Source: Bacillota bacterium (lineage in GTDB: Bacteria; Bacillota; Sulfobacillia; Sulfobacillales; Sulfobacillaceae). Taken from it: 14,215 bases of DNA. Shown here in pieces: positions 6,759 to 14,170 of this stretch (position 1 is the first letter of the stretch; every line of letters begins with the position of its first letter). The position numbers were made by a program, and so were the translations under genes. The stretch spans positions 1 through 14,215 of the forward strand of contig JAMDDZ010000155.1 in NCBI GenBank assembly GCA_023488565.1. Reading direction: 5' to 3'. The notes under the pieces were generated by a model that saw only the letters and a list, made by a program, of their open reading frames with translations, was not told where the DNA came from and searched no databases.

Positions 6759-7502
6759 GTGGAAGTTGACGGATCGCGAGTGGCTTTAATCACCGGGGGC
6801 TCTCGGGGCATTGGCAGAGCCATTGCGTGGAAATTGGCCGCTGAAGGAATTCGGGTAGCCATTAACTACCGCGACAACCAAAGCGCGGCGCAACAGGTGG
6901 GCCAAGCCATCGAAGAACTGGGCGGAGAGTTTTTGTTATGTCCTGGCGATGTGAGCTCAGTGACTGAATCGCAACATGTGGTTGGTCAAGTGCTTGACCA
7001 CTGGCACCGAATTGATATTCTGGTCAATAACGCAGGAATTACTCGAGACAATTTGTTGCTGCGGATGCGTCCAGAGGATTGGGACACCGTCTTAGCTACC
7101 AATTTGACAGGAACCTTTGCTTGTACCCGAGCGGCATTGCGCACCATGGTGAAGCAGCGCTATGGCCGCATAATCAATATTTCATCCATTGCTGGGATGA
7201 TGGGTAATCCGGGACAAACTAATTATGCCGCGTCTAAGGCAGGGATAATAGGCTTTTCCAAGGCTTTGGCCCGCGAAGTTGCCTCGCGCAACATCACGGT
7301 CAACGTGGTAGCACCGGGACTTGTTAAAACGGAATTGACCGAAGGCATGACTCAAACAGCGCACGAAGGGCTGTTGGCCCAAGTGCCTTTGGGACGTATG
7401 GCAGAACCCCGCGAAATTGCGGATGCGGTATGGTTTTTGATTGGAGCCGATTACATTACTGGACAAACTCTAGTGATAGACGGCGGGCTCATGATGGACT
7501 AA
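6759..7502 (+). CDS. fabG: 3-oxoacyl-ACP reductase (FabG)
   Basis: FabG performs the NADPH-dependent reduction of 3-oxoacyl-ACP, the first reduction of each elongation round. The protein is 247 residues, normal for the family. It is a short-chain dehydrogenase with the nucleotide-binding TGGSRGIG near residue 12, NNAG at about 90-93, and the catalytic tetrad N115, S143, Y156 and K160 (in SSIAGMMGNPGQTNYAASKAG). The C-terminal ITGQTLVIDGGLMMD is typical of FabG. Start: GTG at 6759 with GAGGTGG at 6748-6754, 7 nt from its GAGG core. It lies between fabD and acpP, which separates it from the many other short-chain dehydrogenases and makes the FabG call secure. It is probably served both by read-through from the FapR-controlled promoter and by the internal promoter at 6668-6696. 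Confidence 0.96.
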   Translation: MEVDGSRVALITGGSRGIGRAIAWKLAAEGIRVAINYRDNQSAAQQVGQAIEELGGEFLLCPGDVSSVTESQHVVGQVLDHWHRIDILVNNAGITRDNLLLRMRPEDWDTVLATNLTGTFACTRAALRTMVKQRYGRIINISSIAGMMGNPGQTNYAASKAGIIGFSKALAREVASRNITVNVVAPGLVKTELTEGMTQTAHEGLLAQVPLGRMAEPREIADAVWFLIGADYITGQTLVIDGGLMMD

Positions 7503-7524
7503 TTCTGGTGGAGGTGTGTTGTTC

Positions 7525-7767
7525 GTGGCAAACAAAGAACAGGTGTTTGATAAAGTAAAAGAAATTATTGTGGATCAACTTGGAGTGGATGAAGAAGAGG
7601 TCACACCAGAAGCGTCTTTCATTGATGATCTGGGCGCCGACTCGCTGGACATCGTAGAGCTGATTATGGCATTAGAAGAAGAGTTTGGATTGGAAATTCC
7701 CGATGATGAAGCGGAAAAAATTAGCACCGTGAATGATGCAGTAGAGTATATCCGAGAAAATGCGTAA
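7525..7767 (+). CDS. acpP: Acyl carrier protein
   Basis: This is the small acidic carrier of growing acyl chains, 80 residues from GTG 7525. The sequence is typical throughout: VFDKVKEIIVDQLGVDEEEV, then the phosphopantetheine site GADSLD with S40 as the attachment serine, then ELIMALEEEFGLEIPDDEAEKI. Start choice: GGAGG at 7510-7514 is followed in frame by GTG 7516, TTG 7519 and GTG 7525. The first overlaps the ribosome-binding site region and the second is only 4 nt from it. GTG 7525 gives 10 nt spacing and the normal MANKEQVF opening. It follows fabG by 22 bp. The holo-ACP synthase needed to activate it is not in the window. Confidence 0.97.
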   Translation: MANKEQVFDKVKEIIVDQLGVDEEEVTPEASFIDDLGADSLDIVELIMALEEEFGLEIPDDEAEKISTVNDAVEYIRENA

Positions 7768-7829
7768 TATATAATGCTCGGCACAAGCCGGGCCACGAAG
7801 TGAATATGAGTTAAAGGGGGTAGCCGCCC
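7768..7829 (+). other. acpP-fabF intergenic segment with a small hairpin
   Basis: This 62-bp gap contains a 6-bp hairpin with one wobble pair (CTCGGC and GCCGGG around an ACAA loop, about 7777-7792) that has no T tract after it. It is unlikely to be a full terminator; it could be an mRNA-stabilising or attenuating element that keeps acpP expressed above fabF (inference). A TATAAT at 7770-7775 has no convincing -35. AAAGGGGG at about 7813-7820 is the fabF ribosome-binding site. Confidence 0.4.
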
Positions 7830-9062
7830 GTGGAACGAGTCGTGGTTACGGGCATGGGCGTGGTGTCTCCAGTAGGTCATGGACTGGAGGAATTCTGGCG
7901 CGGCATTACCAAAGGCCCTAGCGGAGTAGGGTTGGTTCAATGCTTTGATGCGACGGATTTTCCGAGTCGTATTGCGGCGGAAATAGGCGACTTCGACCCC
8001 TTGCGTTATTTCGACCGCAAGGATGTGCGGCATGCGGATCGATTCGTTCAGTTAGCGGTGGCAGCGGCCCAGGATGCGGTTGAAAATGCCGGATTGACCA
8101 CGTTGGACACCGAACGCACCGGGGTGGCATTTGGTACTGGCATTGGGGGACTGACCACCTTGACTGAGCAATATGATATCTTGCGCGATCGGGGTCCGAG
8201 CCGAGTGAGTCCCTTTTTAATTCCCAAAATGATTGCCAACATGGCAGGCGGCCAAATTGCGATGCGGTTTAATCTTAGGGGACCCAATGTGACCTTGGTA
8301 ACCGCCTGCGCTTCGTCAGGGAACGCTCTGGGAGACGCCTTGCGCACCATTCAACACGGCGAGGCAGACGTGATGCTGACGGGCGGCTCCGAAGCAGTGA
8401 TTTTGCCGATTGCCTTTGCCGGATTTTGTGCGATGAAGGCGTTGTCCACTCGCAATGATGATCCGACTACCGCTAGTCGACCTTTTGACCAAGGGCGTGA
8501 TGGATTTGTGATGGGGGAAGGCGCGGGGTTTCTGGTATTTGAGAGTTTGGCGCATGCCCAGGCCCGCGGCGCAAATATCTTAGCAGAGGTTATCGGCTAT
8601 GGCCGATCGGCTGACGCGTATCATATGGTGGAGCCGGAACCGGAAGGGGCCGGTGCGGTATTGGCGATGCAGCGTGCACTGGGCGATGCCGGGCTGCAGC
8701 CTGAGGCGATTGACTACATAAATGCCCACGGGACCTCAACGCCAAAAGGGGATTTGGCCGAAACTATCGCGATAAAGAAAGTGTTTGGGGAACATGCTTA
8801 CCGCTTGGCGGTGTCTTCCACCAAGTCAGCGACCGGGCACTTATTAGGCGCGGCTGGTGCTGTGGAGTTCATAGCCTCAATTTTGGCCATCCAGCATCAA
8901 ACGTTACCGCCGACGCTAAACCTGGAATCTCCCGGAGACGGATGCGATTTGGATTACGTGGCCAATGTGCCGAGACCGCATCCGGTGCACCGCGTGATGT
9001 CTAATGCGTTTGGATTTGGCGGCCAAAACGCCTGTCTTATCGTGGAGGATTTTTCTTCATGA
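7830..9062 (+). CDS. fabF: 3-oxoacyl-ACP synthase II (FabF)
   Basis: FabF elongates acyl-ACP by condensation with malonyl-ACP. The protein is 410 residues, normal length, and all catalytic residues are present: the nucleophile C160 in TACASSGNALGDAL, H300 in INAHGTSTPKGD, and K332 and H337 in SSTKSATGHLLGAAGAVE. The N-terminus ERVVVTGMGVVSPVG and the C-terminus NAFGFGGQNACLIVE are typical. It starts at GTG 7830, 9 nt after a G-rich site at about 7813-7820. The stop overlaps the rnc ATG by 4 bp (ATGA, 9059-9062), so translation is probably coupled. The single KAS II-type gene, with fabH upstream, is consistent with a minimal Bacillota fatty-acid system that has no fabA/fabB branch. An unsaturated-fatty-acid route is not visible. 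Confidence 0.96.
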   Translation: MERVVVTGMGVVSPVGHGLEEFWRGITKGPSGVGLVQCFDATDFPSRIAAEIGDFDPLRYFDRKDVRHADRFVQLAVAAAQDAVENAGLTTLDTERTGVAFGTGIGGLTTLTEQYDILRDRGPSRVSPFLIPKMIANMAGGQIAMRFNLRGPNVTLVTACASSGNALGDALRTIQHGEADVMLTGGSEAVILPIAFAGFCAMKALSTRNDDPTTASRPFDQGRDGFVMGEGAGFLVFESLAHAQARGANILAEVIGYGRSADAYHMVEPEPEGAGAVLAMQRALGDAGLQPEAIDYINAHGTSTPKGDLAETIAIKKVFGEHAYRLAVSSTKSATGHLLGAAGAVEFIASILAIQHQTLPPTLNLESPGDGCDLDYVANVPRPHPVHRVMSNAFGFGGQNACLIVEDFSS

Positions 9063-9751
9063 TTGACTCTAACCTCGAAACCTGGGTGAAAAGCGCCCCG
9101 CTGTTGCGCCAAGCGTTAACGCACTCGTCATATGCTAACGAAGGAGTGCGGAAGGAAGCCCACAACGAGCGTCTGGAGTTTCTGGGCGACTCGGTGTTGC
9201 AATTAGTGGTCACCGAGTGGTTGTTTGAACACAACCCGTCCTGGAGCGAAGGGCAGCTAAGTCAGGGCCGTGCTGCTATCGTGTGTGAGCCAACGCTGGC
9301 CGAGGCAGCGGTGCGCCTGGACTTGGGATTGCGTTTGCGTCTGGGCCGAGGAGAAGAGCGCAGTGGAGGGCGTCAGAAACATTCTTTGCTGGCTGATGCC
9401 ATGGAAGCCGTGATTGGTGCAGTATACCTGGATGGCGGACTGGATGTGGCCCGGGAATTTGTACTAAATGTGCTGGGATTTGCCCTGAGTGGAGTCGAGG
9501 GTAGAGAAGCCGGGCGGGACCACAAGACGGCATTAAACGAATGGCTGCGTCGTCGTGGAGAAGAACCGATCTATGAAGTTGTCGGGTCCTATGGTCCAGA
9601 CCATGCCAAGACCTTTGAAGTCGAGGTCTCAGTCGCTGGAGTGCCCTTGGCCCGGGCTACCGGAAAAAGTAAAAAAGAGGCCGAACAACTCAGTGCCAAG
9701 GCTGCGTTAAAACAGTTATCTGATAACGCGCCCTCGGTTTCCAGTCGTTAA
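9059..9751 (+). CDS. rnc: Ribonuclease III
   Basis: RNase III is the double-strand-specific endonuclease that processes rRNA precursors and regulatory RNAs. The protein is 230 residues, usual length. The nuclease domain has the signature NERLEFLGDSVLQ with E40 and D44, and LADAMEAVIGAVYLDGG with D113 and E116, giving the complete set of acidic metal ligands. A C-terminal double-stranded-RNA-binding domain spans about residues 154-221, from DHKTALNEWL to SKKEAEQLSAKAALKQL. The start is the ATG at 9059 inside the fabF stop overlap, with GGAGGA upstream. The position after acpP and fabF is a common arrangement in Bacillota. It is the last gene of the run; a terminator follows within about 40 bp of its stop. 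Confidence 0.96.
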   Translation: MIDSNLETWVKSAPLLRQALTHSSYANEGVRKEAHNERLEFLGDSVLQLVVTEWLFEHNPSWSEGQLSQGRAAIVCEPTLAEAAVRLDLGLRLRLGRGEERSGGRQKHSLLADAMEAVIGAVYLDGGLDVAREFVLNVLGFALSGVEGREAGRDHKTALNEWLRRRGEEPIYEVVGSYGPDHAKTFEVEVSVAGVPLARATGKSKKEAEQLSAKAALKQLSDNAPSVSSR

Positions 9752-9787
9752 AGCCAGTGTGCACTTGTTCATGTCTATTACTCTTTT

Positions 9788-9834
9788 AAAACCGAAGGGG
9801 CTTTGGCAATTGGCCGAGGCGCTTTCGGTGTTTT
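9788..9834 (+). terminator. Structured terminator after rnc
   Basis: A two-part hairpin is visible. The outer arms ACCGAAG (9791-9797) and TTTCGGT (9823-9829) enclose, across a small internal loop, an 8-bp inner stem GCTTTGGC (9800-9807) and GCCGAGGC (9813-9820) with loop AATTG. It is flanked by AAA before and GTTTT after (to 9834). The T tract is short. It is placed as expected for the end of the fab-rnc transcript. Confidence 0.65.
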
Positions 9835-9954
9835 GTGTTAAATTGATAGAGAAGTATGGCAAGTGTTTACGATTGGCTCCCATCTCTTTTGGGATGCATG
9901 GGTGGTTTCGCATTCCATGCAGGGGGCAAAGTATGCAGACGAGGGAGAATGATT
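9835..9954 (+). other. Leader region of the GalT-like gene
   Basis: There are about 120 bp between the terminator and the start at 9955. It has no convincing promoter; TTGATA at 9843-9848 lacks a good -10 at normal spacing. A 7-bp inverted repeat, TGCATGG (9895-9901) and CCATGCA (9915-9921), with 13 nt between, could be an operator or a weak hairpin. The frame of the downstream gene is open back to an ATG at 9856, but that ATG has no good ribosome-binding site and the extra residues look non-homologous. Confidence 0.35.
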
Positions 9955-10986
9955 ATGGAATTTGAACGCATTACGCGTACGACCCATTATTTAGATCCTC
10001 GCAAGGATTATCAGCAGACGACCATCGAGAGTGAAATTCGCCGAGATCCGCTCACTGGCATGAGCGGGCGAATAGCGCATTTTGCCGGGGTGCAATTTCC
10101 TGAGATAGATTTGGAGGAATTGTCGCGCCTCTCGCTGTCGCGAGGTCCATGCCCGTTTTGTCCTGAGTTGGTAGAACAAGTCACGCCTAAATTCCCATCG
10201 GATATTAGCCCTCAGGGAAGGTTTCGTCAAGGCGAAGCGATTGTGTTTCCGAATCTATCGCCATATGACACTCATAGTGCGGTAACGGTGATGACGAAGG
10301 CGCATTTAGTTCCGGTTGGCGACTTAACCCCACAACGAATTCAAGACGCCTTGAGTGCTTCGGTTGACTATTTCCGGGCCGTGAATCGGGTGGAACACCA
10401 TATGGGATATGGGCTTATTTCTTGGAACTATTTTCCCATGGCGGGAGCAAGCTTGCTTCACCCGCATTTGCAGATTTATGCAACCGATCATCCGGGAAAT
10501 TTCTTGGGGGCGGAAATTGAAGCGGGAAAACGGTATCGAGAACAAACCGGCCACATTTTTTGGGAGGATTTGATTGCTGAAGAGCGCAGACGCGGTGAGC
10601 GTTATGTGGGAGCGGTTGGCAACACGGAGTGGCTGATGCCTTTTGTGCCCCAAAGTTTTGTCGCTGATGTACAAGCGATTTTTCCTGGGCGGTATTCGAT
10701 TTTAGACCTTACGACGACGGATTTAAGGGATTTTGCATTAGGATTGCAACACATCTTCCGATATATGGAACAGCGTCACATCTATAGCTTCAATGTGGCG
10801 TTTTTTCCCGGGGCTGCGGCGGTGGATGACACCTGGGTGCATGCTCGCCTGTCTTTTCGTGGCATGTTTAACCCTCTTCTGCACTCCGCTGACGTGTCTG
10901 CCATAAGACAGTTGTATGATGAACCCTTTACCACTAGTTACCCCGAAGAAGTCGCGCGAGACTTGGCACCAATGTTTAACCACTAA
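9955..10986 (+). CDS. GalT-like (HIT superfamily) nucleotidyltransferase
   Basis: The protein is 343 residues from ATG 9955, and GAGGGAG at 9941-9947 is 7 nt upstream. It belongs to the galactose-1-phosphate uridylyltransferase fold. CPFC (C66/C69) and H117 in TKAHLVP fit the zinc ligands, and HPHLQ (H169, H171, Q173) fits the HPHxQ active site, with H171 the likely nucleotidyl-carrying histidine. RFRQGEAIVFPNLSPYDTHSAV and SWNYFPMAGAS also fit GalT-related enzymes. Such proteins swap a nucleoside monophosphate between a sugar phosphate and a nucleotide sugar; some relatives are ADP-glucose phosphorylases instead. No galK, galE or other sugar gene is next to it, so the substrate is open and I give no symbol. 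It stands alone between the rnc terminator and the convergent penicillin-binding-protein gene. The fold assignment is fairly sure, the substrate is not. Confidence 0.82.
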   Translation: MEFERITRTTHYLDPRKDYQQTTIESEIRRDPLTGMSGRIAHFAGVQFPEIDLEELSRLSLSRGPCPFCPELVEQVTPKFPSDISPQGRFRQGEAIVFPNLSPYDTHSAVTVMTKAHLVPVGDLTPQRIQDALSASVDYFRAVNRVEHHMGYGLISWNYFPMAGASLLHPHLQIYATDHPGNFLGAEIEAGKRYREQTGHIFWEDLIAEERRRGERYVGAVGNTEWLMPFVPQSFVADVQAIFPGRYSILDLTTTDLRDFALGLQHIFRYMEQRHIYSFNVAFFPGAAAVDDTWVHARLSFRGMFNPLLHSADVSAIRQLYDEPFTTSYPEEVARDLAPMFNH

Positions 10987-11027
10987 ACACGGAGGCAGCC
11001 ACCTATGGATGGCTGCCTCCGTGTTTT
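10985..11027. terminator. Bidirectional terminator shared by convergent genes
   Basis: A perfect 17-bp stem (10985-11001 with 11010-11026, core CACGGAGGCAGCCA) encloses the 8-nt loop CCTATGGA. On the + strand it ends in TTTT; on the - strand the A-rich left arm becomes a TTT tract. It contains the stop codon of the GalT-like gene (10984-10986) at one foot and that of the penicillin-binding-protein gene (11028-11026) at the other, so it serves both. Confidence 0.9.
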
Positions 11028-13584
11028 AGGTTGAAGACGATGGAGTGTTCTTCGAGGTGTTAGGCGATACCGGAGACACTGGTGGCACTACTGGCGGAGG
11101 CGATGGTGTTGCCGACCCACTGGGCGAGTGTGACGCCGAGGGTGATGTCGAAGACGGGGAGCTCGTGCTCGGGGGCGTGGACGACGAGCTGCTGGGAGGT
11201 GTCTTTGGTGAACACGACTGCGTCGGGGGCCAATAAATATGGTCTGCAGGTAAAGGAGCTCCGGGTTTCCAATCGGGTTCTTTTTTGAGAAAAACTGACG
11301 TGACAAATGGCCCGCATCCCGGCTGCCACAATAGATTGGGATTAGACGCCACCACTTTTAAGGGAAAGTGAGATTGGCCAACCGACGTGGGTTGGGTGCC
11401 TTGAACAAACCAGGCGCCTTCGATATCGCGCGAGGGGGTATATTGGCTGGCGATCAATCCCGAAGTGGCGCTGACGTTGGGCACATAGACGACTCCTGGC
11501 GGCCGAGAAAAATGTTGTACCGGGATGTTTTCCGCTCGGTTGACTTGCTCCATGATGGTTTGCCAAATGGGACCGGCGCCTACGTCCCCGTAGGGATACA
11601 CTCCCTGTAATGTCGGAGGCTGCGGATATTCACCATGTACATTGCCCTCCCAGACCCCGACCGTTAATTGCGGCTCGTAGCCCAGAAACCATGCGTCTGC
11701 TTCACCGTTGTTGGTTCCGGTTTTGCCCGCTGCGGGACGCCCAATCCCTAAATCGTACCCGGTTGTCGTGGCGCCAGCAGGCCCGCCGCCGACTATGGCA
11801 GGAATGGGATTGGGATCAAACACCTTTTCCAGCATGTGGTCCATAACGTAAGCGACCTGAGGGCTGAATTCCGATTGCCCTTGGGGATTGTCTTGAAAAA
11901 TGACGGCGCCATCCTGGTTGACGATCTTGGTCACCCAAATGGGCTTCATTCTGACCCCGCCATTAGGGAAAGTGGCGTATGCCTGAGTCATTTCGTAGGT
12001 ATTAACGCCGCCTTGTTTAAACCCGCCTATGGCCATGCCGAGATAACTGGCGTCAATTTCGGGAAGTTTTAAGCCAAATTTTTGGGTGGCAAAATTGAAG
12101 CCGTATTGAATGCCAATGTCGTGCAACAAGTGGACCGCGACATCGTTGTCCGAAATCGCCAGGGCATCTTGCAAATCCATCCAGCCATGATAGACGTGGT
12201 CGTCGTTGTGCGGCCACCATTGCCCATTAACATGGAAAATGGGGACGTCCTGAAGAGGCGTCATCGGGGTATAACCTTTTACCAACGCCGCGGTATATTC
12301 CATCAAGGGCTTAATAGACGAACCGCTTGATCGGAGTGCCATGGGAGAGGTGGCCAGGTCTTCTCCAAATGGGGTGTACTGTCTGGCGCCGATAACCGCT
12401 TCAATATATCCATTGTGTGGATTCTCCACGACCACCGCCGCCTGCAGGTTTTGGTTGTTGCCAAAGTGATAATTCATCCAATAGTTTACTGCATTTTGCG
12501 CAATGTTGTAGACGGTGGGATCGAGCGCTGTGTATATTTTTAGCCCGCCATTGGTAATCATGTTGTAGGTCATGCCCTTAGACTCCAAATAGGTGATAAC
12601 GTGCTGTATATACCAAGGGTAGGGAAGCGAACCGCTGCTGGATGAGGAGCTCTGCTGAGGATGAAAATTGAGCGGAGCCAAATAATCGGCATGAGCCTGG
12701 CTGGCAGTCAGATAGCCATATTTGGCCATGGCGTCTAACACCAGCAACTGGCGCTCCTTGGCCAACTTCAGATTTATCAGCGGGTCATAAAGCGACGGGG
12801 CTTGCGGCAGTCCGGCCAGCATGGCGGCTTGGGCAACTGTAAGTTGCGAGGGCTTCTCGCCAAAATATGACTCGCTGGCGGCGTATATTCCACTGGCGCC
12901 GTTGCCAAAATATACCTCATTCAAGTACATGTCCAAAATTTGTGGTTTGGAATAGGTGCGAGCCAACTCGAGACCAATGAAGAATTCTTGCAATTTGCGC
13001 TGCAATGTTTTTTTAGGACTTAAATACAGATCTTTGGCCAGTTGTTCGGTAATGGTGCTAGCCCCCTGTACCGCAGCGTGATGCACCAGGTCGACAAAGG
13101 CAGCACGCACGATGGACTTTAGATCGAATCCCGGATTGGTGTAAAATCCGTGATCTTCTATGGCCACGATAGCATGCAGCATGTTGGGAGAAATAGAAGA
13201 AATCGACACGTTGACACGATTCACGCTGCCGTGCAGCGTGGCCACTTTTTGACCGTATTGGTCATAAATGGTAGAATCTTGGCTCTGCGTGGTCAAAGAC
13301 ACCAGGGAGGTCATGGGTGGCAAAGTAGTCCAGGCGGTATATGATTCATAACCAGCAAATCCAAAGCCAGCCAACATCACCAAAGCAAAGGCCAAAATAG
13401 CCACTCGCCCCCAACGGATCCGCCTGTGCTTGGCACCTTTCTTTCCGGTGGCAGGGATGGGCTTGGATTTAGCCGGGGTCGGCGCTGAGACCTTCTTTAC
13501 TGCAGGCGCCTTAAGCTTGCGTCCGCAATAACGGCAGTAAAGAGACCCTGGACTATTATCCTGACCGCATTTTTTGCAACGCAC
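11026..13584 (-). CDS. Class A penicillin-binding protein with N-terminal zinc ribbon
   Basis: This is a bifunctional peptidoglycan synthase of 852 residues. Domains in order: a zinc ribbon with C3, C6, C17 and C20; a basic, Pro/Lys-rich linker; one membrane segment at about 60-80; a glycosyltransferase-51 domain with catalytic E143 in AIEDHGFY, plus GASTITEQLAKDLYL and NEVYFGNGASG; and a transpeptidase domain with the SxxK serine S422 (SSIK, K425), SDN at 478-480 and KTGT at 621-624. All catalytic motifs are intact. A Ser/Pro/Thr-rich tail fills about 792-852, and C757 and C791 could form a disulfide outside the cell. The GTG start at 13584 lies 1 nt after the stop of the upstream zinc-ribbon gene; the nearest GGAG is 13 nt before it, so coupling is likely. 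The cytoplasmic zinc ribbon is unusual for this family and its role is unknown. Confidence 0.93.
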   Translation of the reverse strand: MRCKKCGQDNSPGSLYCRYCGRKLKAPAVKKVSAPTPAKSKPIPATGKKGAKHRRIRWGRVAILAFALVMLAGFGFAGYESYTAWTTLPPMTSLVSLTTQSQDSTIYDQYGQKVATLHGSVNRVNVSISSISPNMLHAIVAIEDHGFYTNPGFDLKSIVRAAFVDLVHHAAVQGASTITEQLAKDLYLSPKKTLQRKLQEFFIGLELARTYSKPQILDMYLNEVYFGNGASGIYAASESYFGEKPSQLTVAQAAMLAGLPQAPSLYDPLINLKLAKERQLLVLDAMAKYGYLTASQAHADYLAPLNFHPQQSSSSSSGSLPYPWYIQHVITYLESKGMTYNMITNGGLKIYTALDPTVYNIAQNAVNYWMNYHFGNNQNLQAAVVVENPHNGYIEAVIGARQYTPFGEDLATSPMALRSSGSSIKPLMEYTAALVKGYTPMTPLQDVPIFHVNGQWWPHNDDHVYHGWMDLQDALAISDNDVAVHLLHDIGIQYGFNFATQKFGLKLPEIDASYLGMAIGGFKQGGVNTYEMTQAYATFPNGGVRMKPIWVTKIVNQDGAVIFQDNPQGQSEFSPQVAYVMDHMLEKVFDPNPIPAIVGGGPAGATTTGYDLGIGRPAAGKTGTNNGEADAWFLGYEPQLTVGVWEGNVHGEYPQPPTLQGVYPYGDVGAGPIWQTIMEQVNRAENIPVQHFSRPPGVVYVPNVSATSGLIASQYTPSRDIEGAWFVQGTQPTSVGQSHFPLKVVASNPNLLWQPGCGPFVTSVFLKKEPDWKPGAPLPADHIYWPPTQSCSPKTPPSSSSSTPPSTSSPSSTSPSASHSPSGSATPSPPPVVPPVSPVSPNTSKNTPSSST

Positions 13585-13585
13585 G

Positions 13586-14008
13586 TTAATCTGTCATCTC
13601 CTTTTGGTGCGACTTGTTCTCAGGCGGCAACGGAGGCTTAAAATAAATGCCGACTAGAACCAGAAGAAGGCCAAACAAGAGCCAATCCAATGCGCGTTGG
13701 TGACCTAATAGTCCCCAAAGAAATCCTACCACACCAAACAGGCAACCCATGCCCACTAATATGTGCTGGGCCGCGACGTGTTTGAATTGTTGTTGGACGT
13801 AGACCTTCACTTGAGTAACGCCTTGTATGCCGGTTTGGTAACGCTGTCGCAACCTGCCTCCCATTGGGACGGCTTCTCTCGCGGGCTGAGGGGGAGTTAT
13901 GACATCCTCCTCAACGGACGACCGACTGGCCACCAACTTGCTGCCGCAACTGGGGCAATAGACGCTGTCCACCGGAATTTCGGCACCGCATCGACGACAA
14001 AACATCAT
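13586..14008 (-). CDS. Zinc-ribbon membrane protein, function unknown
   Basis: This 140-residue protein is not recognised as a named family. An N-terminal zinc ribbon has C4, C7, C18 and C21 (CRRCGAE and CPSCGSK). A linker of about 55 residues that looks flexible and soluble (VEEDVITPPQPAREAV) follows. Two hydrophobic segments at about 82-102 and 106-123 form a likely membrane hairpin, and the tail is short and charged. Start: ATG at 14008 with GGAGG 9 nt upstream on the - strand; a second ATG follows directly. It shares its zinc-ribbon-then-membrane plan with the penicillin-binding protein that begins 1 nt after its stop, so the two are almost certainly one transcript. A role in placing or regulating that cell-wall enzyme is a guess from context only. 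Confidence 0.8.
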   Translation of the reverse strand: MMFCRRCGAEIPVDSVYCPSCGSKLVASRSSVEEDVITPPQPAREAVPMGGRLRQRYQTGIQGVTQVKVYVQQQFKHVAAQHILVGMGCLFGVVGFLWGLLGHQRALDWLLFGLLLVLVGIYFKPPLPPENKSHQKEMTD

Positions 14009-14092
14009 GCGCGTTTTCCTCCCATGTTAGCCCTTTGCCTGCGATATCTGGCATCGTGGCGATTTGAGGGGGTTGCCTTGCTAATGTTGTTC

Positions 14093-14101
14093 ATTGTAGC
14101 A
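14093..14101 (-). promoter_or_regulatory. Probable extended -10 promoter of the zinc-ribbon/PBP unit
   Basis: On the - strand TGC followed by TACAAT (14101 down to 14093) makes an extended -10 element. There is no good -35 at 17 bp, which extended -10 promoters can tolerate. The start would be near 14086, leaving a leader of about 78 nt. An inverted repeat, ATGTC (14109-14113) and GACAT (14123-14127), lies just upstream, where a regulator could bind. Confidence 0.5.
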
Positions 14102-14136
14102 CACAATTATGTCGAATTTGATGACATGAACTTCTC

Positions 14137-14170
14137 CCTCCGCCTGGCCTCTACGAGGCCGAGGCGGGGG
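14137..14170. other. GC-rich hairpin near the right edge
   Basis: GGCCTC (14146-14151) pairs with GAGGCC (14155-14160) around a TAC loop. The stem extends, past one bulged G, by CCTCCGCCT (14137-14145) with AGGCGGGGG (14162-14170). The + strand continues with only TTTCT; the - strand has no T tract. A second repeat, TTTCTGG (14171-14177) and CCAGAAA (14186-14192), follows. It may mark the end of a - strand gene beyond the edge: one - strand frame from the edge stops at 14151 inside this hairpin and another stops at 14107. A + strand frame from ATG 14126 is also open to the edge. I cannot choose between these. Confidence 0.35.

Noticed and set aside
7770..7775. TATAAT in the acpP-fabF gap as a fabF promoter
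   Set aside because: No acceptable -35 lies 15 to 19 bp upstream and there is no extended -10 TG; AT-rich chance match.
7777..7792. Hairpin after acpP as a terminator
   Set aside because: The stem is only 6 bp with a wobble and no T tract follows, so it cannot be called a terminator.
9856..9954. Upstream in-frame extension of the GalT-like gene from ATG 9856
   Set aside because: The ATG has no clear ribosome-binding site, the extra 33 residues do not resemble the family N-terminus, and a good site sits 7 nt before ATG 9955.
9759..9965. 68-residue open frame between rnc and the GalT-like gene
   Set aside because: It runs through the rnc terminator hairpin and the next gene's ribosome-binding site, and has no ribosome-binding site of its own or recognisable protein features.
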